A stretch of 64,000 bases of DNA from Gaertneriomyces semiglobifer (lineage: Eukaryota; Chytridiomycota; Chytridiomycetes; Spizellomycetales; Spizellomycetaceae), in assembly GCA_025558075.1 (NCBI GenBank), contig JAHLKF010000007.1:496001-560000 (forward strand). The letters run 5' to 3'. Below the pieces are notes generated by a model, which saw only the letters and a program-made list of their open reading frames with translations, did not search any database and was not told where the DNA came from. This document shows, piece by piece, positions 23,356 through 34,600 of the stretch (position 1 is its first letter; the number at the start of each line of letters is the position of its first letter). The translations under genes were made by a program, and so were the position numbers.

Positions 23356-26015
23356 CTACTGCGATTCTTCCTTTTTGCATGCTTTGCATGCTTCTTCCAG
23401 CGAGGACATTTTCTTGTGCAGATCAGCAATGGATGCCATGATCTGCTTCAGTTCATCAGCAAGCGCCGTGCTCTCGTCGGGAGTACGACGTGATTGGGTG
23501 AGAAAATGCTTGCGCTCCGAGGTTTGAGATGGATCTGTGGCTTTCTGTTTCGCATCATGCACTCCTGGAGCCGTCATTCCCCCGCTAGTCTCACCAGTGT
23601 TGTTCGAGATTTCCATGTCCAGTCTCCACGCCTCCACAGGGAGATTTGTGCGAGGCAGAGATGCAACGTGCGTCTGCACCTTTGTCGGATATACCATTTC
23701 AAAAAGTGCGATCGCAACAACCTCCGGTACAAATATCACCGCGCAAACATACTCCAAGGTCAGTTGGAAGGTGCGTTGTGGAAGGCACTGCCTGATTGGC
23801 ATGAAGAGCACTTCAATCAAATTGGCCGGTGGAATGAACGGGACCTCTTAACAAGTAATGAGCCGCTGGGCCACGTAGTTTTAATGATTGCTGCCCTACC
23901 GTATGCTCGATAGATATGCTGCAGAATTTCTTGTGCAAAGAGCATCTGGTACTCGGCCTTTTTCAATGGACGGGTTATTAATGCATGGCTCGTCAAACGA
24001 CCGTTCTCACGTGCATACCTCGTTCCTGTCCAACACTTCTTGGTAAGAGTTGTTGAATACGGCAATAAGAAGGTTCATAAAGATGAAAAAGCTGAAGTTT
24101 GACAGTGAGTGAGGTGCTCGCGGGTGGGAAAAAATATGCACTTCGACACCTCACAAACAGGTAAACATGATATAAGAGTGTGCCAAGGAACATGTCAATG
24201 CCCGCTGCCTCCTCATACACTGCAAGGCAACATTAGTCTTCCTCGTCGTAAATTACCGTGTGAAGAGAAACTGACCAGGATTCTTAGATGCAAACCTTCA
24301 TCAATACACGCTTATGGTTCGTTCGCATGATACATGATGCTTACCGACAAAAGTCCCTTCAAAAGCATGTTCACGATGTGGATGACTTTCATGAATTGCT
24401 CCGAGGTGGTTGCTGCCGACTTGCTCACGTTGCTCAAGGCAAGGCCATAGTAAGCTTGCGTGAAGCCCACCAATAAGACGCCTATCAGAATGAAAAAGTG
24501 AACGGCGTCTTGAAGCATCCGGCGAACAGTTATCAACAAGTAACCAAACTTTCGAAACGTATCCAACAGTTCTAGGAGCCGAAACCAGAGGAGTACGGAA
24601 ACGGTGGAGAGAAAGTTGTAGGATATGTTTCGGTAAGCAACCTTGTCCGCTTCATCATGACTTCGTAAACCCATGGCGCGGTACGTGAACGCTGCTAAAA
24701 AGAGTGCGTATGAACCGTAATCAACCCAGTTCCATAGCGCCAAAGCGTTGTAGTTTCGGCTGGTCAAAGCCATCTGTGTGACTTCATGAGTGAAGGTCCA
24801 TCAAACGACGGCGATACACTAGTGCGTACACTCTTAACATGTTCAACTGTGAAGGTAGGCATTAGCCAATATGCGAATCACACTCATCTCGCTTAACGTA
24901 CCAATGAAACTTAAGACCAGCACGTACAGAGCAATTTCCGCTGGCTCTGGTGTTGCGGTGTGACGGTTGACCACAAATGTGTAGATGCCCAAGTAAATGA
25001 AGTAAATCACCACGGACGTATAATACTGGTACCGCGGTACTTTCAATTTCCAAAAACTAAATTGCAATGGGCGGTGACCACCCTCCCGGTGTTGCGTGCT
25101 TTGCAATATCTGTCTTGCCTTCCCTTTTCCCACTCTCTGTTCCAGCTGCTGCGCGGTTGGCCTTGTGAACACACAATTTCCCATCCATATGTTCATCAAA
25201 GTGACATGAACTCTGGCATCAGCGACAAAGCGGTCGGCTCCAGCGTCCACCGCCAAGCTCAAGGCTTTGTCAAGTCGTTAGTTTCGTGAGGGAAAAGGCG
25301 AGTAAGGATTCGTTTTTTACTCACCATTTTGAATGGGTGCCTCCGTGCTTCGGTTTTCGTCAAATTGCGAGGTCAGCATCTATTCAAAGTAGATATGCTT
25401 CAGATGCGTGGACTGTCGATGATATGCAGCTGCCTGAAAGTCAATGGTTACCTCGCTAATGTCATCAAAGCGCTCATACCGGGATATGATTATCATTGCC
25501 AAGACTTCTGCAAACATTGCGCGCGATTCCAACTGTCGTAACCGCATGAGAACACGACAAAGGCGAGAGGCTCGACTGCCTGGATAAAGGTCCGCACCAA
25601 AGCTTTGTTCATGTAATCACTGGCCGCCTCTTCTCTCCATTGCTTACACGCTAACAGTACGACATATCTAAATGCAGTGCGTGAGTACCTTCAAAGAAAT
25701 TGCCTAGAGTACGATGCGTACACAGAGGCCTGTTCAGCTCGTTGTATTGTTTTCATACAGATGCGTTCCAGTTCATCAGTAGAGCGTACGATATGATCCG
25801 TCTATCGCAACCACGGGCGTAAGATGGGGCATTAATGTTACTCAATTAAGCGCATGCACCTTCACTGGCACTTGTACCACGCCTTCTATGAGCTCCCGTA
25901 CATACGAAGCAAGATCTGCGACTTGAATGCAGTGGTCTTCAGTGGTGATAACCAAAGCAGGGAGCAGCGGATCCGTTTCTTGATCCGGGGCAGCCGGCGG
26001 CGCAAACACACTCAT
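23356..26015 (-). CDS. TRP-type cation channel (TRPY/Yvc1-like)
   Basis: Predicted Ca2+-permeable channel of the fungal TRPY class, which act in the vacuole or other membranes. Exons read: 26015-25860, 25801-25722, 25667-25598, 25532-25452, 25379-25325, 25264-24902, 24846-24830 (17 nt), 24773-24345, about 24219-24159, 24091-24019, 23957-23900 and 23846-23356. The N-terminal cytoplasmic part has VEPLAFV-free helical sequence such as ESRAMFAEVLAMIIISRYER and SLAVDAGADRFVADARVHV. Membrane helices follow from VVIYFIYLGIYTFVV; LWNWVDYGSYALFLAAFTYR and FILIGVLLVGFTQAYYGLAL are typical TRP S3 and S5 style. The pore exon is YEEAAGIDMFLGTLLYH and S6 is FIFMNLLIAVFNNSYQEVLD. The tail ends in a Cys-rich, coiled-coil end (MSSLEEACKACKKEES). 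The link between 24345 and 24219 does not keep frame with any splice sites I see: either a tiny exon is missed or the gene has a frameshift. Confidence 0.75.
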
Positions 26016-26707
26016 GCTAAGATGCCGTCGATCAAAGTCTTAGGCAGCCTGTATGTATACTCGACGGATCTGGTGAAATTGGCCGTAGGCTCGTTGTACT
26101 AGTCCTAGTGCGCTGACGTCCACACCACCACCGTCTGAAACCGCCAAAGGTGGTGGACCATTCTTTTCCAAGACTTGTCTTGAGAATGTTGCATCTTTAA
26201 GGTGCGTCATTTGCGCGACCGCGCTTTTACTCGAAGCGCGAGTGATATTATTTAAAATCATACATTTGAGGGCATCACACCGCATGAACGAGTTTGGTGA
26301 CTCTCTGGGGGCGAACATAGGCGACGAGCCACTTCACTGTCCGTTCCAGTTCGTCTCCGGGGTTAGACGCTGCTCACCATGCTTCCACCATAGCTGTGCC
26401 CCTTGACCCGAATGTTGATCACCACGATGCATGTTTGTTTCGTCCCGGCGGAGAATTAGGATTACCACCGTCTTTCCAATTGGTTTGAAAGGCCCAGTTG
26501 GGTGCTTTTCACCGTTGCATTCCGCATGCCAGGACAAGATGAACTTGCGCGCGCGCGTCCAAAATGTTTACATAATCCGCGGGTCATGTGACCTGCTTTT
26601 CTGGTGCGGTCGTCGGTTTGACTGTTCGACGTTTGCAGGAAGGAGTTTGCAGGGCACGTTTATCCATCAGTCCATCTTCAATTTCTTTGAGGGAGACACA
26701 TATCGCA
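26016..26707. promoter_or_regulatory. Divergent promoter, TRP channel and RPL35
   Basis: About 690 bp between the start of the TRP channel gene (-) and the proposed ATG of RPL35 (+). Expression from a ribosomal protein promoter is usually strong. No clear TATA box was seen. A 92-codon minus ORF (26318-26040) is not joined to any gene by good splice sites. Confidence 0.4.
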
Positions 26708-27788
26708 ATGGTGAGCATCGAGAGGTTGTTCGGGGTATAATCATCTCTGTCGTATGGGGTTTCTCCGAGGGGACCTATGCCTGAATCTGCGACTGCCGGC
26801 GGAACTTCACCTAAGAAACAGTTCAAGCGGTGTGGAGTGAAGAACGAGTGCTGGAATATTTGACACACACTTATCGAATGTGGAGACAGGAATGTCATTG
26901 GAGGATTTTTGCTGGATGAGCGACCAAATATGGCGACTGTTGCTTCAGAAATGAAATGTTAATGCGATTGAGCGGAAGAGATTATGGAATGTCTCACAAA
27001 TGGAAAGCCCGTTGAAGCACCCAGCGAGGCCGTACAAATAGGACAGTCGAAGACGAGCAAGCGTTAATGCTGGACGTATTTGTGGGGTCACGGCCGAGCT
27101 AACACACCTCTGCTCATTAGGCCAAGGTTAAGACATTTGAGCTCAGGAAGAAGACCAAGGCCGATCTCACCAAGCAGTTGGATGAGTTGAAGCAGGAGCT
27201 TGCCTCTCTTCGTGTTCAGAAGATTGCTGGTGGAGCTGGCTCCAAGCTCGCCAAGATGTGAGTATCTTTCTAGGGACACCGGACTGGGACGGGTATGAAA
27301 AGGACTTCAGCGATGGAATGGCGACACAATGTATGCAATTTACGTGGAATCAGGGTGATGGAGATGAGGTCGCGCGAGCCCGAGTGGTTAGAGCAGAGTT
27401 GGTGTGGTGGACATAGGGCGCGGCGGGAGCGGGTGGCAGATTTTTATGGAAGGGTTCTACTAACCAGCGATCATATTAGCCACGATGTTCGCAAGAACAT
27501 TGCACGTGTCAACACTGTCATCAGCCAGACACAGCGCGAGCAGCTTCGGATCTTCTACAAGGGAAAGAAGTACATTCCCCTTGACCTCCGTGTGAAGAAG
27601 ACTCGTGCTATCCGTCAGCGTTTGACTGCTTTCGAGGCTTCCCGTAAGACCGTCAGGCAAGCCAAGAGGGAGCAGCACTTCCCTCTCCGCAAGTATGTAC
27701 CGCCGCATCCCGTTTTGCTTATCCAGGGGCGGACTCTTTTCGTCTGACTTTTTCTTCTCTCCTCTCCAGGTATGCTGTGAAGGCTTAG
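26708..27788 (+). CDS. RPL35: 60S ribosomal protein L35 (uL29)
   Basis: Large-subunit ribosomal protein next to the peptide exit tunnel. Exons 26708-26710, 27121-27257, 27480-27692 and 27770-27788 give 123 residues, the usual length. The body is unmistakable: [40 protein letters not shown] and [20 protein letters not shown]. The second exon begins right after a CATTAG acceptor with GCC AAG GTT, so the start codon must lie in an earlier exon. I place it at 26708 because ATG is directly followed by GTGAGC, giving a first coding exon that is just the ATG, as in some yeast RPL35 genes. Introns are 410, 222 and 77 bp, longer than elsewhere in the window; the second has a TACTAAC branch site 18 bp before its acceptor. 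Confidence 0.93.
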
Positions 27789-28003
27789 ACGCTGTATATT
27801 GCAAAATATATTTGTCTCCCGAACGCAACATGCACCTTGTGAAGTGTATTTCATTTTGGATTGTCTTTAACTTTTATGACGGCAATTGGAGCAGAATTCC
27901 TCTGTGTCATTCTTCGAGAGGGATTGGGATCATATCAAACATGTTGCGCTTGGGTGAGCGCGGACAGAAGTATCTACAACGCAGAAAGGGTCGTATGTAC
28001 AGA

Positions 28004-30863
28004 TCAATTACATGCTGGAACTATTACTTCAGAGGCAACGTCCTTGCGTTCATCTATATCATCGTCCACGCAGGGCGCGCTCCAGCCTCCGCCTCGTTCG
28101 TCAACAATGATATTTAGAGGACTGAGTCCGTGGTAACATGGGTCACATAGTTGCATTTGAGATTTCTTGGAAGCACAGTCTGAGCACATACTGCGGCCGC
28201 ATTTCGCGCATAGATACTATAATGAAGCAGGATTAGCGATCGTAGTCAATATTTCTCCAGCACTATGTTGTTAGGTAAGCGTACCTTCCACTTCATTAGG
28301 GAAAAAGTATCGCGACAGAGGCTGCATTCTCGCACACCCGCTGAGGACGAGACCTCACTCGGCGCACGGGGACGTGTGGAGGACGTTGGTGAGAGGGGAC
28401 CGGTGTGTTCTATAAAGTTCTTCCCAAGCATACTCCACAACTGAGGTGCCATTGACACTGGTCTCACGCGACGCGCACCAGACGGTCGCGGACGAGGCCG
28501 TGTTGAGGTATCGTCGGCAGGTGAAGTAGATGGAAGCGGCGGGGACGCCAGAGGCGCTGAGGACGTCAGGGATATCGGCGATGAAGGTGAATTGGGTGAT
28601 ACAGGGGATGTTGGCGGGGAGGTAGCGTCAGTAGGCACGACTTGAAGCTTTCCCTCTTGAGATATTCGCTCATAGCACGGGTTGCAAGCGCGCGCTGGGT
28701 GATCCTTTTCCAACCCAGGGATAATGAAGTAGCGACTTGAACATATGTGGCATACGACTTTACCACAAGCCCGGCAGTGATGTTTGCGTTTCAGGACGCT
28801 GAATTCCTGGGAACACACCATACAAGAATGCGCGGCATCATCTGGAACCCATACAGGCGCACTGTAATTATGCAGCTTTTTCTTTCTCTCCCTTGCGGTA
28901 AGCCGGTCGCCCTCGTTTCGCAGCGTGCTCCGGTTAGAACGGAGTTCGCGAACTGTTCTTCGAATAGCCTGTATCCACTTCTGCTTTTCTTCAGCTTCGT
29001 CTGTGTACATTGCGAATGACTTTTCGGGGCTGACAATTTGAAAGATATGCCGCAAGTCTTGTGTATCTGGAACATCAATGACCTCGCAAAGTTCCAAGTC
29101 CAGCTTGCGGTGAAAGATGTATTGATCCTCTAGAAGGCCAGGACTCGAGTAGATTAAGTAGTCTGAGAGAAGAATGAGGTGACGAGTTTGATGTCGCTTG
29201 CGGCAGATTTTTTGCACGGTGCCCTTGTGGATGAGCCGTCTTCCGGGTGAGACGAGATCTTCGCGCAGGCCGCGAAGGGACCTTTGAACATCAATGAGGC
29301 TCTGCATCATCTCGTGTTCTCGAATCGTTTCGTTTACAAAAACAGCTACCTCCGAGATGCGATTCAGAGATTGCTTCAAAGTGGGTTGGTCGGGATGTTC
29401 AACGTCTGTGTGCTTCATCAAATCCTCTAGCAACAGTTTGTAGCGTGGAATGCGCTGCACCGGTAATATGAGGTATGATTGCAGGTTCAGTCCATGGCAA
29501 ACTTTGTTCTTTTTGGCAACAAAGTCAGCAAAAGCCGGCACCTTCGCAGTTAGATCTTCGACGGTCGATAGAGCACTGTTGAAATTCTTAACATACGAGC
29601 TGTACATCTTCAAAAAGGGTGCCATGTTGAGGAAAATATCCCCGACACGTCCATGTCCAGGGTCCCATGATACGTTCTCTATTCGGTCTTCCAGTTGTCT
29701 CTTGAGTTCGGTGTTAACATTAACAATTCCCGCAAGCTCTGAGAAGATACATTGAATAACCCTCTTGGGCAGTATCTCGGCATCGGTCCCCACAACGGCC
29801 ATGAGGGGATCCAAAAATGTCTGCTGTAGCAAGAGCAAGCTGTCCACGTAACGGCGCTCGCTGTCCAATATTTCGTGCGCAATCTTATTTCTTTTTGCCA
29901 TATCTTTAGGCTCTGAGGAAGGAGCGGTGGGTGATGTAATTGGTTCAGCACTCGCCGCTGTAGCCCCGGTATCGGCCGAAGGTATAATGGTTGAGTGTCC
30001 AGAGAATGACACGTCAAACAGGACATCATCTGAGACCAAGCTGTTCCGAGATGATGACACTCTCGTGATAGTAGAGCTTCTACTACTGTTTGGTGTTGAA
30101 CTTCCGGATTTTCCATTTGCTTTTCCTGAGTTGATAAAATGTAAGGAATGGGTAGATGCGGAATCAGGTACCATCACGGATGTTTCCGTGTCTGCAAAGG
30201 TGGGGGGCACAATGTTCGGTGCGGAGCGTCGGCGAGTCGCGGTATCCGAAGAAGCTCGCCTTGGTGGGTGTGGCCGTTGGGCGATGGTGGGGTGCGCTGG
30301 ATGCGGGATCATGTGGAAGGAGCGCTTGGGAACAGACTCTACGGCTGCAGACACTTGGCCAGGTGTGCCAACCACATCACCCGGGCCTCTGATTGCACGT
30401 GAACCACGAGCATTCTGAGTTGTATGCGCTTCATGACTAGCAACGTTAACTGTAAGTTTGGGCCGAGCCGGTGGGAAACGGATCACAGTATACGCCACTC
30501 ACCTGGGGAAGTCGCCCGTAACATCGTCAATGTCACGGGTGCGGTTGATGGAATGCTTTGACGGTTTTGAGCGCAGGGGTTGAATATGAAGAGCTGTGGT
30601 TTTGGCTGGCGACGACGGTGGCATATCCCGTTCTCACTGACAGGTCGCCCACACTGACGCGTCGGTGCCTCGGTCGGTGGCAACCTCGTTATGTTGGGAA
30701 TCAATCCAGTAGATCCCTCGCTGCAATCCGAACCTGTCGGCTGCTGGTTTCCGTTGGGAATTATAAGTTGTGGGTGGTGAATTTCGCTGTCGAATACCAA
30801 TGGCCGTGATCCAAAAACAATTTGCCTCACGTCGTGACGAAACGAGGACGTCGTGGTTTGCAT
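28004..30863 (-). CDS. FGD-like RhoGEF with DH, PH and two FYVE-type fingers
   Basis: Rho/Cdc42-type exchange factor expected at endosomal or plasma membranes. Exons 30863-30503, 30449-28285 and 28216-28004 give 912 residues. After a Ser/Pro-rich N-terminus comes the DH domain (AHEILDSERRYVDSLLLLQQ to LILPVQRIPRYKLLLEDLMK), then a PH domain (LIHKGTVQKICRK to KQKWIQAIRRTV), then a canonical FYVE zinc finger (CMVCSQEFSVLKRKHHCRAC, ending ARACNPCYE). A Pro/Ser linker leads to a second eight-cysteine finger, CSLCRDTFSLMKWKYLCAKC then CSDC and CDPC, which is created by splicing the last intron (68 bp) and lacks the HHCR lipid-binding patch. The gene is convergent with RPL35. The N-terminal exon rests on a GTGAGT donor at 30502. 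Confidence 0.87.
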
Positions 30864-31611
30864 TTACGCGGCACAGTCATGTACTATTGTGGCACAGCCA
30901 TACACCCGCCATACGCAGCCATTCCTCCACGAAGGGAAGATCATCGTCCACATTGATTATCAGCAGCATCAGGCATGAGTGCCAATCCATCAGTGTGGCT
31001 AGCCATCTAACTGCAAGAGTACAGTAACCGATTAGGAGCACTTCACATGGATTTGGAGCCCTCAATTCAAGCCATGTTGATGATTCAACCTTGCAGTAAA
31101 CAATACAATCAGACATTTGAGAATGTGCATTCCACAAAGCTTTCCCAATGCCGAGGAGCAACCACCCGCACAGGTACGATATCATATTCGCACATCACTG
31201 GTATTGGCGTATGGTGCATCTGAAGTGTTGCAGCATTCGGCACACCGCGTGCGAGTACCTCCCCAGTCAACTAGGGTTACGTAGCTGCTTACGTCATATA
31301 GGAAGCGTCGCCCCACGTTTGCATGTAAACATAGCGTATCTATCCATCATAAGTCTATTTCATTCAGCAACCACCAGCACGTTGGTGTGAGCCTGCGCAG
31401 GATCGGACGTTGGATGACTGGAGGGGGATGGACGATTGACCTTGTTCGTCTGCCCTTGTGTGGTGAAATGTGTCTATGAAGTTTTAGTTGCCCCCCCCCC
31501 CAAACCAGCTAGTTGTTACTACCGCTCTCGCCTGTTCAGAGTTGTAGCCGAATTCAACGCTGCTCACTCTACTTTTCTTATTTGCCTTGCTTTACTGACG
31601 AAAGCAAGTCG
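30864..31611. promoter_or_regulatory. Divergent promoter, RhoGEF and START protein
   Basis: About 750 bp between two divergent starts. It holds a run of 11 C residues at about 31490-31500. No RNA or supported small gene seen. Confidence 0.4.
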
Positions 31612-34600
31612 ATGTCTTGGTCGGCGGTCTCCCCGTACGCAAGCATATTCGCTCAGACACACGACCTATATCGTTCTCACTCGTCGTCAAAAGATTGGGT
31701 CCTCCAGGATAACATTGGTGCCTTCGACGGACTGCAGCATGTCAAGATATATCGACTCCTGCACAAGAAGGGCGTCTCGTATAAGGTCATCGCCTGCGTT
31801 CCAGATGGTAAAGATGCCGTTGTCTTGAGACCCCGCAACTTTGGCGCTGTTCTCGCTGGAACCGCTTCCAATTGTCTTACCGGCTCTATCTTTGAGAGTG
31901 TGACCGTTCTAAAGCGAATTGATGCGAGAACAACACTACGTCATCTGAAAGCCAGAAAAATACCCAACCCTCGCGATTACATCGTTGCGGCCCAAACCGT
32001 TGCGACTTCAACTACATTTGTTTACCTTTCAACTTCCATACCAGACGAATATGACATTGACGCTTCTACAATAGAACCAACATATCCGTTTACCCGAGGC
32101 CGTATCAGCTTGTTGTCCTGGGCAGTAGAGCGGGCTGCCGAATGGAATGGCTTGAAGATCACGTGCTTCCTGCAGACCGACCCTTCAGATGATTCCGAGA
32201 TAGATGATGGTGCTGTTTTGGCGAAGAAGATACCATCTTCCATAAGCTTGGCGGCCAAGCGACTCCGTAAGGATGGATTCATACCTTACCTATTGGACTA
32301 TGCCTCCTCTGTACAGATAAATATTGAAGAATATGATAACTCAAGTGAGAAATACCATCTCAAGTGGGACGTGTTGGACATTGTAGATGAAGGAACAGAC
32401 TCTTTGCAAGCAGATGAAAAAGTTCCGATGCTGGAGCTACGACTGGACTACAGGCGATGGCTCAAAACTCGAGGACTAAACATCACTTTCAAACATGAGT
32501 CCGCCGAATCCACGTCCAACTCTCTTGAGGAGTGTATAAATGTATCTGCAGATCTGGAAGGTGGATGGAATGTTGCTTGTCACAGGTCGGATAGCGTCGA
32601 CTTTGCGACGTATACCATGACGATCACGAAGGGTGGTTCTGGTGTGACAGTCAACGGGATGCCCGCCATTACAGATTTTAGTACTCAGGATGCACCACGA
32701 GACAGTGGGGACATCAGGTATAGCGTGCCAGGAACTGTAAGTGATGCTGGCAGCGTGTCGCTCCCCGCGCCGAACAGCAGCGGCAGTATTTCATCCCACA
32801 GTGAAGATGGCATTGGGGCGTCGTCATCTGAGAGCGCCATTACTGACTCTGTTCCTCCTGGTGCCGGTGCAACGAGTTGTTGGCCCCATCCACCGCATTT
32901 CGAGCACCGTTTCGACGCGCTCGTTCACCGCGTTTCAACTTTGTTTGCTGAGTTGCTGGAAGATGATTCCTTTGATCATGTTACAACATCCAAGAATATA
33001 TCCGTGTACAAAAGAGACGCTCCCGGTCACCCCGTTGGCATTCTCAAAGGCGTAGGGACCTATGATCTGGAATCGGGTCTGGGTCTTTGGGATGTTTTGT
33101 CAGTCATACAAGCACCGGGTGCGCGCAAAGTGTGGGACGGCAATCTTGACTATGAAAAAATTCTGGAACAGCCGAGCCCGAGTTCTCTGGTGACTTATGT
33201 GATGAACAAGGGCGTGTGGCCAACAAGGTCAGGTTCGTTCTTAGTATTTCAGGATCGTCGCTCCTCTAGTTGTGAGAAAAACGGTTTGACTAACAGGCGC
33301 ATTTTACAGCCCGAGAGATGCCGTGGCGATCAATACCATTATCGTCGGCGAGGATCACTTGCGCCTAATTGGCACGTCGATCGAGGATGATCCAGTGGCA
33401 CCACCAGTAAATAAGGCACATGTTCGTGCCTATGTTGACCTTGCGGCATGGGACCTTCAGGTCGTACGTTCTGGGCTGCCTAGCGGAAAGAATAGCATTC
33501 GGATTACACATATAATTCAGGTGCGTTGTATCTGATGCGATAACATGCGACTAGTGAGGTATTCATGGGTATATCAGTTCGACCCCCGTGGTTGGATCCC
33601 AGGTGGCCTTCTCAAGGCGGTGTCTACGCAGCTTCCAATGTCAGTAGCTGCCGTGATGGAGTACCTAACCCTGCATGGCCCACCACCTAGTGTTGTTGGC
33701 GGTCTAGAGGAGTGCCGCCTCCTGGTCGCTGACTATGATCATGCCACCGCTCGGTTCGCCGTTGAAGTGGAACGGACCAATGGGCAAGAGCCGCTCCTTG
33801 TTCGCGTTGAGCTGGTCAGTTGGTGTCAAGGAAATTTCGCTGTGGAAGCCAGTTGCGAGGGCACCCCAGTGACAGCGACCTTACGTAGAGACGCTCGGTT
33901 TGGAGTGAATAGCGTTCTGGTGGCTGTCCATGTACCAACAGGCGGTCGGACATCTGTGAGCGTAGTCAAAGGCCCACCAGATACTGGCGTCCAGTTGAAT
34001 GGCCAGGTTGCAAGTCTTCCCGCCGATGTGCCGGTCCACAGCCGTAGGAACAGCTCACGAGAGGCAGGTACGGTTGCAACCGGCTCTGTCCCCGTCTCGG
34101 TTCCGACGATGCTGCATTCCGCCAGCGTTGAGCCGGAGGGTGATTGGGGTTCTCCGGCGGGACGTCTGTCAGTTTCTGCTGTGATGCCTGGAGCCACGTG
34201 GAAATGGCCCTTTGAAGCAGCGGACGATAGCGAAGAGGTGTCCACCGCAACACCCACATCCAATGTGCAGTCTGGACAAACCGAATCCGCTGTCTTAGAA
34301 CAAGCATCTGACAGTGAGAGATTGAAAAAAGTGCGGAACGCTGGAGAGAGCGCCTTTGGTAAGCTGCTGAGGCTCCATAAGGATACTGTCGGATGGAAAA
34401 CGTTACGGAATGGTGGTTCTGGGTTATCCACATACGAAAAAAATACACCATCGAGCACGTCTTCGGCGTCTCCTTCTGTGGACCTCCCAGTCATGAAGGG
34501 TACGAAAGTGATAGAAGGATTTGCTGCGGACGACATCTATGCCGTTTTGTCGACACATGGATGTAGAAAAGTATGGGATGATGCGCTTGAGGACGGCGAA

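Noticed and set aside
26040..26318. 92-codon minus ORF upstream of the TRP channel
   Set aside because: The channel has a good start at 26015 and no splice pair joins the ORF to it.
27360..27420. Possible tRNA D-arm or C/D snoRNA C box in RPL35 intron 2 (GGTGATGGAGATGAGG, CGAGTGGTTAGAGC)
   Set aside because: No matching anticodon arm or T-arm, and the C box is imperfect with no clear D box pair.
30148..30418. Plus-strand ORFs over the RhoGEF N-terminus
   Set aside because: Shadows of the minus-strand Ser/Pro-rich coding sequence.
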